64,000 nucleotides of DNA from JACKHA01 sp041401985 (GTDB taxonomy: Bacteria > Planctomycetota > Phycisphaerae > Phycisphaerales > UBA1924), in assembly GCA_041401985.1 (NCBI GenBank), contig JAWKTE010000018.1, positions 14,480-78,479 of the forward strand, written 5' to 3'. A program made the position numbers and the translations under genes. This document shows, piece after piece, positions 32,282 to 38,908 of this stretch. The notes beneath the pieces were generated by a model. That model had not been told where the DNA came from. It searched no databases and worked only from the letters and a program-made list of their open reading frames with translations. Numbering within the stretch: position 1 is the first letter of the stretch; each line of letters starts with the position of its first letter.

Positions 32282-33568
32282 ATGATGCATGGATGCACGC
32301 GACACGCCGTTCAAGCCGCCGCCGTGCTCGCATCGGCCGCCGCGGCCCTCGCCCAGCCCAGCGTTCCATCCCAGCCCGGCACCAACAGCCAGCCCGGCGC
32401 GACCCAGCGCGCCACGGATCGCATCGCCCTCCGTGTCGCCACCTTCAACATCGAGGATGTCCGCACCGACGATCTGCTCAATCCCGCGCAGCCGCGCGTC
32501 CGCGCCCTGGCCCAGATCATCCAGCGTCTCCGCCCGAACATCATCCTGCTCAACGAGATCGCCTACGACACGCCGGGCGCGCCGGGGTTCGTTGACGGCG
32601 CGACGCCGGGACAGAACGCCCAGCGCTTCGTCGACAACTTCCTCGCACGCCCGCAGGTCGAGGGCGTCGAGCCGATCCGATACCGCGTCTACATGGCCCC
32701 ATCCAACACGGGCATGCCCAGCGGCTTCGACCTCGACAACGACGGGCAGGCCGCCACCGCCTTCCCCACGCCGCCCGCGGCCCGCCCTGACGGCACGCCC
32801 GGCGAGCAGACCGAGGCCGGCGCGAGTACGGCAACGACTGCTGGGGTTTCGGCACCTTCCCGGGCCAATACGCCATGGCCCTGCTCGTCGACGAGCGCCT
32901 CGAGATCATCACGCCAGAGGCCCGAACGTTCCGCCTGCTCCCCTGGGACTACATGCCCAACAACAGGATGCCCAACGACCCGGCCACCGGCGAGGCGTGG
33001 TTCGATGAGGAAGAGGCCCGCGTCGTGCGCCTGTCCAGCAAGAGCCACTGGGATGTGCCGGTGCGCCTGCCCAATGGCGCGGTGCTGCACGTGCTGTGCA
33101 GCCACCCGACGCCGCCGGCGTTCGACGGCCCCGAGCCGCCGCAACGTCCGGCGGAACCACGACGAGGTCCGCTTCTGGGCCGATTATGTCGAGGACGCCT
33201 GTACGTCGTCGACGACGCGGGCGGGCCGGCGGGCTGCCCGCGCACCAACTTCGTCATCCTGGGCGACCAGAACCTCGACGCCGCTGACTCGCCCGACATC
33301 GGCAACGCCATGCGCGACATCCTCCTGTCCAGCCCGCGCGTCAGCGCGGCGTTCACGCCCAGCAGCGACGTGCCGATCTCGACCGACCGCGGCCCGCCTC
33401 GACCCGACCGACACCGCATCCTGGGGCAAACGCGCGGACTACGTGATCCCGTCCGCCACGCTCGAGGTCATCGGCGGCGGTATCTGGCGACACACGCCGA
33501 CCGGCGCGAGCCGCTTTCCCAGCGACCACTTCCCGGTGTGGCTGGATGTGGGAGTGGGCAGGCCGTGA
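32282..33568 (+). pseudogene. Secreted endonuclease/exonuclease/phosphatase-family gene with four frame changes
   Basis: The start (MMHGCTRHAVQAAAVLASAAAALAQ) is a signal peptide with GAGGAG before the ATG. The EEP core begins LRVATFNIEDVRTDDLLNPAQP and RPNIILLNEIAYD and continues in the same frame to about 32820. It then moves to another frame (YAMALLVDERLEIITPEARTF) until about 33140, back (NVRRNHDEVRFWADYVEDA), out again (NFVILGDQNLDAADSPDIG) to about 33395, and back to the end (RFPSDHFPVWLDVG). The frames alternate between two registers, so the changes compensate in pairs. Either the gene is decaying or the sequence has local indel errors. If intact it would be a secreted nuclease or phosphatase. 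Confidence 0.75.
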
Positions 33569-33599
33569 GGGGTGCGGGATCGGCGCGCCGGCGATCGGG

Positions 33600-33605
33600 T
33601 AGACT
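33600..33605 (+). promoter_or_regulatory. -10 element of a predicted leaderless transcript (77-residue orphan)
   Basis: TAGACT, six bases (CATCCC), then GTG at 33612. Confidence 0.55.
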
Positions 33606-33611
33606 CATCCC

Positions 33612-33845
33612 GTGAGCGAGCCGGGCTCGATCAACGCGCTCCCCCCCTTCCGCATGCCCGACGAGGACATGGTGCCGTTCCTTCGCGCCATGTCCCCTGC
33701 CCAGCGCCTGGCCAAGGGACTCGAACTGCACGACCTGGCACGGCGGCTAGTTACGTCCGGGGTCCGCACCCGCCATCCCGATTGGGACGACGCGCAGGTC
33801 CGAGCCGAGGTCTGCCGGATCATGACCGCAGATTACGACGATTGA
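33612..33845 (+). CDS. Small protein of unknown function
   Basis: A 77-residue helical protein starting with GTG, 43 bp after the broken nuclease gene. It contains LRAMSPAQRLAKGLELHDLARRLVTSGVRTRHPDWDDAQVRAEVCRIM, a pattern seen in many short hypothetical proteins of high-GC bacteria and in proteins near nucleotidyltransferase genes. No partner of that kind lies here. The TAGACT-N6-GTG arrangement argues for a real, leaderless gene. Function unknown. Confidence 0.68.
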   Translation: MSEPGSINALPPFRMPDEDMVPFLRAMSPAQRLAKGLELHDLARRLVTSGVRTRHPDWDDAQVRAEVCRIMTADYDD

Positions 33846-33884
33846 TCGAGCGTCCAAGCCAAGCCGTCGCAGACCACGCCGCGC

Positions 33885-34859
33885 TCAATCCCGCGCCCGG
33901 ACCGTCCCCACCGGGTCCGGCAGCCCCATGGCCGCACGGAAGCACCGGCAGCCCGCGGCGTCATCGGCCACCAGGTAATACACCAGCCCCGCGTGGCTCC
34001 ACACCGTCACCGCGGCGTTGTCGCACGCGAGCCGGTACACCTTGCCATCTTCCAGATCGAGCCGCCCCGTGTCCTGCTGCACGAAGATGCTCACGCCGTG
34101 CGTGTGCCCCGCCGGATCGTGCGAGACGTACCGCGCGTGGATCGACCGCCCTTCTCCCGGCACGCCGCAGCGCGAGGCGCCCTGGAACTCCAGGTCGTGG
34201 TCCCCGCCCGGCGAAGGCAGGTCCGGCGCATCGCCCAGCACATCCGCGAAGTCCGTCGACACCCGCCCGAAATCGCGGCACGAGAACTTCCGACGCGCCT
34301 CTTCCGTCTCCGGGTTCGTCCGCTGGTGCTCCGCGCTGACGAACGACGCCAGCGACGCCGTGAACTGCTGGGCGTGGCCCTGCCCGCCCGACGTGCTGCC
34401 CGTGTTGATCACCGCCTGGATGACCATCCCCACCGCCAGCAGCAGGAACGCCGACACGCCGACGGACATCAGCACCCGACGCCCGCGCGGCACGCGCGAC
34501 CGCCCGGGAGCCCCCCGTCCCGGAACCGGCCGATCCGCCGGGGAACCCGCGTCATGACGGACGGCACCCGCACCGCCCGCGTCGCCCTCGCCCGATTCGG
34601 TGTGGCTCGAACTGGCCCGGGCGATCGTCTCAACAACCCGCGCCCGCAGCACGTCCGACGCCTTCGCGTCCATGCACCGTCCGCACGCGGCCCGCAAGCC
34701 CCGCTCGAACGCCACCCGCGCCGGCGCGTCGCCCCCGAGGGCCTCGAACGCCGCCGCCTGGCGTGCGTCCAACTCTCCGTCCGCCGCGGCCCGCAGCATC
34801 GCCGCCGGGCCCAGCGGGGCGTCGGTGTCAGCATTCGGCTTGGATCGCGGGTCGGTCAT
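33885..34859 (-). CDS. Anti-sigma-like membrane protein
   Basis: A 324-residue protein with a cytoplasmic N-terminal part (AAMLRAAADGELDARQAAAFEALGG..., then ACGRCMDA with a CXXC), a single membrane segment (VLMSVGVSAFLLLAVGMVIQAVI, about 131-155) and a C-terminal domain outside the cytoplasm containing several Cys (KFSCRDFG, GASRCGVPG, AGCRCFRA). The N-terminal layout is that of planctomycete anti-sigma factors. It is encoded 253 bp downstream of an ECF sigma gene on the same strand, its probable target. The extracytoplasmic Cys could sense redox or metal; this is inference. Confidence 0.75.
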   Translation of the reverse strand: MTDPRSKPNADTDAPLGPAAMLRAAADGELDARQAAAFEALGGDAPARVAFERGLRAACGRCMDAKASDVLRARVVETIARASSSHTESGEGDAGGAGAVRHDAGSPADRPVPGRGAPGRSRVPRGRRVLMSVGVSAFLLLAVGMVIQAVINTGSTSGGQGHAQQFTASLASFVSAEHQRTNPETEEARRKFSCRDFGRVSTDFADVLGDAPDLPSPGGDHDLEFQGASRCGVPGEGRSIHARYVSHDPAGHTHGVSIFVQQDTGRLDLEDGKVYRLACDNAAVTVWSHAGLVYYLVADDAAGCRCFRAAMGLPDPVGTVRARD

Positions 34860-35112
34860 GGGAGCGTCACACCGCCAACGGCACGAGCATCAGAATCACT
34901 CGAGAGCAGGCCCGCCCCGGGATGGCCAAGGCCACCCGCCGGAGCGCCGATTCCTGCACCGGCTCCTGCGCCGAGAGGGCGACCCGCGCTGTCCGCTGGC
35001 CCCCCGACCGGCGATCGGGGAAACCGCGCCGGCGGCCCGATTGTTTCCCCGCTCATCGGGAATTCCGAGCCGCCCCCGCACGACCGCAACCCGGCCGATG
35101 TCGTCGCCCGCC

Positions 35113-35757
35113 TCATCGCCCCCCCTCCCCGTCCGATTCGCCCGTTGGCTTGCCGTTTCCACCCGCCGCCGACCCCGGCGGAGCCCGGAAGTACCCCGAC
35201 TCGGCCAGCGCATCGGCCAGCAGTTTCCGGGCTCGGTGCAGGCGGCTCATCACCGTCCCGATCGGCACCTCCAGAATCGTCCCGATCTCTCGATACTTCA
35301 GCCCCTCGACCCCCCACAGCAGCAGCACCTCCCGGTACTCCGGCTTCAGGTCATCGATCGCTTTTTTGAGCGACTGATCCACCTGCTCCCAGTCCAGCGA
35401 CGCCAGGTCCCAGGCCGGGGGCGGCTCGTCCGGTAACCGCTCGGTCGACTGCTCGTCGAAGAACTCGGGCACCGCCGACGGGGCCAGCGAGGCCCGCTTG
35501 GCCTTGCTGTAGAACAGGTTGTGGCAGATCGTAAACAGCCACGAGCGGATCCCGTCGCCCTGGGTCTTGGGGGCGTTGGGCCCGTCGCCGCCCGAACGAT
35601 CCTCAAACGACGCGATCGCGTTCGGGCGGAACGCCCGCGCGTACACGTCCTGCACCAGGTCCTCGGCCCGGTCCTGCTGGCGCGTCAGGTGCAGCGCGAG
35701 GCGGTACACCGCGTCGAGCTGCTCCAGAGCCAGGCGTTCGAACTGGGCGCGTTCCAT
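35113..35757 (-). CDS. ECF-type RNA polymerase sigma factor (RpoE-like)
   Basis: A 214-residue sigma factor. Region 2: VYRLALHLTRQQDRAEDLVQDVYARAF...GIRSWLFTICHNLFYSKAKR. Region 4: LKPEYREVLLLWGVEGLKYREIGTILEVPIGTVMSRLHRARKLL. The segment between is acidic with FDEQSTERLPDEPPPAWDL, as in planctomycete ECF proteins. The ATG at 35757 was preferred over a longer frame of low-complexity sequence. It is divergent from the pepP-like gene and followed by an anti-sigma-like gene. Confidence 0.93.
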   Translation of the reverse strand: MERAQFERLALEQLDAVYRLALHLTRQQDRAEDLVQDVYARAFRPNAIASFEDRSGGDGPNAPKTQGDGIRSWLFTICHNLFYSKAKRASLAPSAVPEFFDEQSTERLPDEPPPAWDLASLDWEQVDQSLKKAIDDLKPEYREVLLLWGVEGLKYREIGTILEVPIGTVMSRLHRARKLLADALAESGYFRAPPGSAAGGNGKPTGESDGEGGR

Positions 35758-35956
35758 GTCGGGCGTCGGTCCCTCATCACAGCGGCCAAGCCGGCGGCAC
35801 CGATCGCCCCGACGCGAGCCGCAATGGTACGGGCGGGCGATGAGCCCCGCAGAACCCACGCCCACCAGCAACGCCACCGCGCAACGCCCGTACGCTCTGA
35901 CGCCCCTCGAATGCGGGCCCGCACGCCCCGCCGCCACCGTCCCGACGGAGAATCCG

Positions 35957-37183
35957 ATGCTCATCGACCCCGCCATCCCCCTCTCCGAGTACCACGCCCG
36001 CCGCGACGCCGTTCTTGAGCAACTCAACGGCGGCGTCGGCCTTGTCTTCGCCGGCGAGCCCTCCGGTCACGACGAATTCATCCCCGACGCCTCGTTCCTC
36101 TACCTCACCGGCATCCGCGACGAGCCCGGCGCGATCCTCTGGCTCGATCCCAAGAGCGAGGACCCCCGCCGGCGCGCCATGCTGCTGCTCAAACCCCGCG
36201 ACCCGGAACTCGAGCAGTGGGACGGCCTGCGCGACCCGATCGACGCCGCCCTCCGCCAGGCCACCGGCTTCTCGTGGATCATGCGCACCACCTACCTGCC
36301 CCGCCTGCTCACGACCGCCGCCCGCCGGGCCGGTCGCCTCTCGTGCCTCCACGCCTTCGCCGCCCACACGGCCAATCCCTCGCCCGACCTGGCCCTGTTC
36401 CGCAAGGTCGCGGAGCGAACCGTCGGCGTTTCCATCGAGGACCGCACCCTGGTCATCCCGCAGATGCGCTCGGTCAAATCCAAGGCCGAGCAGGCCCTGA
36501 TCCAGCAGGCCATCGACGCGACCGCCAAGGGCATCAACGCCTTGCTCGGCACCATGGCCCCGGGCGTAAACGAGCGCGACCTCCAGCGAGCCTTCTTCGT
36601 CGCCATCAACGCCGCGGGCGCGGAGGGCTTCGCCTATGGCCCGATCGTCGGCTCCGGTCGCGCCGGCACCGTGCTCCACTACCGCGCCAACAACGCCGTG
36701 TGCAACGACGGCGACCTGCTGGTGCTCGACGCCGCCGCCCGCGTCAAGGGCTACAACGCCGACATCACCCGCACCTACCCCGTCTCCGGCAGGTTCACGC
36801 CCCGCCAGCGCGAGGTCTACGGCGTCGTGCTCAAGGCCCAGGAGGCCGCCATCGCCGCCGTCCGCCCCGGCGCGACCATCGCCCAGATCGACATCGCCGC
36901 ACGCGACGTGATCGACAAGGCAGGTCTGGGCGACCACTACATCCACGGCATCGGGCACCACCTGGGCATCGAGGTCCACGACATCGACCCCGGCGGCCCG
37001 CTCAAGCCCGGCGCGGTTCTCACCATCGAGCCGGGGGTCTACATCGCTGGCGAGAACCTCGGCGTCCGCATCGAGGACGACGTGGTCGTCACCGAGTCGG
37101 GCTGCGACAACCTCTCGGCCGCGATCCCGAAGTCGATCGAAGCCGTCGAGGCCCAGATCGCCGCGGCCAAGCGCGCGAAGTAG
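35957..37183 (+). CDS. pepP: Xaa-Pro aminopeptidase (M24B)
   Basis: A 408-residue dinuclear metallopeptidase that removes the first residue before proline. The N-terminal creatinase-like domain holds GEPSGHDEFIPDASFLYLTGI. The pita-bread domain carries the metal ligands: Asp in LLVLDAAARVKGYNADITRTYPVSG (two Asp), His in HGIGHHLGIEVHD, Glu in LTIEPGVYI, and Glu in VRIEDDVVVTESG. GGAG six bases before this ATG decides the start; an in-frame ATG at 35840 would add 39 residues of low-complexity sequence. Confidence 0.93.
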   Translation: MLIDPAIPLSEYHARRDAVLEQLNGGVGLVFAGEPSGHDEFIPDASFLYLTGIRDEPGAILWLDPKSEDPRRRAMLLLKPRDPELEQWDGLRDPIDAALRQATGFSWIMRTTYLPRLLTTAARRAGRLSCLHAFAAHTANPSPDLALFRKVAERTVGVSIEDRTLVIPQMRSVKSKAEQALIQQAIDATAKGINALLGTMAPGVNERDLQRAFFVAINAAGAEGFAYGPIVGSGRAGTVLHYRANNAVCNDGDLLVLDAAARVKGYNADITRTYPVSGRFTPRQREVYGVVLKAQEAAIAAVRPGATIAQIDIAARDVIDKAGLGDHYIHGIGHHLGIEVHDIDPGGPLKPGAVLTIEPGVYIAGENLGVRIEDDVVVTESGCDNLSAAIPKSIEAVEAQIAAAKRAK

Positions 37184-37204
37184 GCTCGCCGATGCGTCGC
37201 CCAC

Positions 37205-37272
37205 ACCCCTCCCCCGCGTGCGGGGGAGGTGGCCTGGGAGGCTCTGCGACCGGGCCGGAGGGGGTGGTCTCG
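37205..37272. repeat. Hairpin-rich repeat between pepP and miaA
   Basis: CTCCCCCGC-GTG-CGGGGGAG hairpin (about 37207-37230) followed by GGCCGGAGGGGGTGG, which pairs partly with the CACCCCTCC at the left edge. It is REP-like and could stop pepP transcripts. Confidence 0.55.
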
Positions 37273-37296
37273 CCCGATCACCACCATCCCGACCAC

Positions 37297-37302
37297 TACC
37301 AT
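37297..37302 (+). promoter_or_regulatory. -10 element of a predicted leaderless transcript (miaA operon)
   Basis: TACCAT, six bases (CCCCCG), then ATG at 37309. Confidence 0.55.
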
Positions 37303-37308
37303 CCCCCG

Positions 37309-38256
37309 ATGCCCGCCACGCCGCGTTTTCCCGTCATCATCGGCCCAACCGCCGGCGGCAAGTCGGCCCTCGCGATGGCGCTGTGCGACGCGCTCCGCGA
37401 CCTCGGCCGCGCCGGCGAGATCGTCTCGGCCGACGCCATCCAGATCTATCGCGGCCTGGACATCGGCTCGGCCAAACCCACGCACGAAGAACAGGCCGCG
37501 GCCCCCCACCACCTCATCGACGTGGTCGAGCCCGAGGACGCCTACTCCGTGCACCAGTGGCTGGCCGCGGCCAACGCCGCCATCGACGACATCCGCACCC
37601 GCAACGCCGTGCCCATCGTCGTCGGCGGCACGCACCTGTACGTCAAGGCCCTGCTCGACGGGCTGTTCGACGGGCCGGGCGCCGACGAGGCCCTGCGCGA
37701 TGAACTCCGGGCCATGGACCCCGCGGCCCGGCGCGCGGAACTCGAGCGCGCCGATCCCCAGGCCGCGGCCCGGATCCACTTCAACGACGAGCGCCGCACG
37801 GTGCGGGCTCTCGAGGTGTTCCGCCTGACGGGGCGTCCGATCTCGGCCCACCAGGCCCAGTGGGACACCGCTGGCCCGCGGGCCGATGCGCTGCTGGTCG
37901 GGCTGGAGTGGGAGACCGACGCGATCAACGCGCGGATCAACGAGCGGGTCCGCGAGATGGTCCGTCGCGGCCTGGTCGAGGAGGCCCGCGCCCTCTGGGA
38001 GGCCCAGCGCTTCGGCCCGCAGTCGCGCGAGGCGCTGGGGTACAAGCAACTGATCGCCCACTTCGAACGCCGGGCAACGCAGGAGGAGGCGATCGAGGCG
38101 ATCAAGATCGAGACGCGACGCTTTGCGAAGAACCAGCGGACGTGGATGCGGAGGTTGCTCGTCGGGCCCGCGGCGGTGGCGATCAAGGGCGACCCGGTCG
38201 ACACCAGTGGGTGCGTCGACATGCTCGTGCGCCGGCTGTGCGGAGCATCGGAGTGA
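37309..38256 (+). CDS. miaA: tRNA dimethylallyltransferase
   Basis: A 315-residue enzyme that prenylates A37 of tRNAs reading U-starting codons, using DMAPP from the MEP pathway. Motifs: P-loop IIGPTAGGKSALAMAL, SADAIQIYRGLDIGSAKP, APHHLIDVVEPEDAYSV, VGGTHLYVKALLDGLFDG, then GLEWETDAINARINERV and EALGYKQLIAHF with KIETRRFAKNQRTWMRR near the end. TACCAT lies exactly 6 nt before the ATG. The stop overlaps the GTG of the next gene, so the two are co-translated. Confidence 0.95.
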   Translation: MPATPRFPVIIGPTAGGKSALAMALCDALRDLGRAGEIVSADAIQIYRGLDIGSAKPTHEEQAAAPHHLIDVVEPEDAYSVHQWLAAANAAIDDIRTRNAVPIVVGGTHLYVKALLDGLFDGPGADEALRDELRAMDPAARRAELERADPQAAARIHFNDERRTVRALEVFRLTGRPISAHQAQWDTAGPRADALLVGLEWETDAINARINERVREMVRRGLVEEARALWEAQRFGPQSREALGYKQLIAHFERRATQEEAIEAIKIETRRFAKNQRTWMRRLLVGPAAVAIKGDPVDTSGCVDMLVRRLCGASE

Positions 38257-38714
38257 CCGACTCCTGGGACACCAACCCCGACGACGTGACCCCCGGCCGC
38301 CTGTCCGACAGCGAGCGGGCCACGCGCCTGAAACTGGACGTCGTGCTCATCGTCGGCGTGATGGCCACGTTCGCCATCGCCCTGTGGCTGCGGGCCGGGT
38401 GGTTCATACCGATCGGTGTGCTCGGGTGGTTCGGGGGCGTGGTGCTTGCGGGCCATCGTCTCGGGCGGCGGAGCCGGCGCGAGGTCGAGGCCCAGGGCTT
38501 CAAGGTGTGTCTGAAGTGCCGCTACGGGCTCGTGGAGCAGAAGGACGATGCGCACGCGGCCGCACGCTGGCTCTGCCCCGAGTGCGGCGAGCGCTACGAC
38601 GCGCAGGCGCTGGAGCGGAGTTGGAAGTGGACGTACTCGTGGCTGTTCATCGCGCCCGAGCGAAAGCGAGCAGCACAGCCCGGCGGCGCGAAGACCAGGC
38701 GGGACGACTCCTGA
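38253..38714 (+). CDS. Two-TM protein with C-terminal zinc-ribbon-like motif
   Basis: A 153-residue protein starting with GTG in the miaA stop (GTGA overlap). Two membrane segments (LDVVLIVGVMATFAIALWLRAG, WFIPIGVLGWFGGVVLAG) are followed by a cytoplasmic CXXC pair: CLKCRYGLVEQ...WLCPECGERYD. This four-cysteine knuckle is common in planctomycete membrane proteins of unknown function. Coupling to miaA says only that they are expressed together. Confidence 0.75.
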   Translation: MTDSWDTNPDDVTPGRLSDSERATRLKLDVVLIVGVMATFAIALWLRAGWFIPIGVLGWFGGVVLAGHRLGRRSRREVEAQGFKVCLKCRYGLVEQKDDAHAAARWLCPECGERYDAQALERSWKWTYSWLFIAPERKRAAQPGGAKTRRDDS

Positions 38715-38908
38715 TCGGGCAACATGCCCACCACAACAAGGGGGTCTATCTGCCGCCCAAGCGTTCCGCCAGCCCCCGCGAATACCTGAGCCAACCCGAA
38801 TGTTACCCGATCGGACTTGACAACCGGGTGGCAGCCGCCATTGGCTCCGCCTGTCGGTCCCGGGGGCAACCCGCCGATACCGGGGCGGAACAAGGCACGG
38901 AAACCCGC

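Noticed and set aside
35840..35956. Upstream ATG as start of the pepP-like gene
   Set aside because: Would add 39 low-complexity residues; the downstream ATG has GGAG at the correct distance and fits the family N-terminus.
38816..38850. TTGACA upstream of topA as a promoter
   Set aside because: The -35 is perfect but the expected -10 position reads ATTGGC, too weak to claim.
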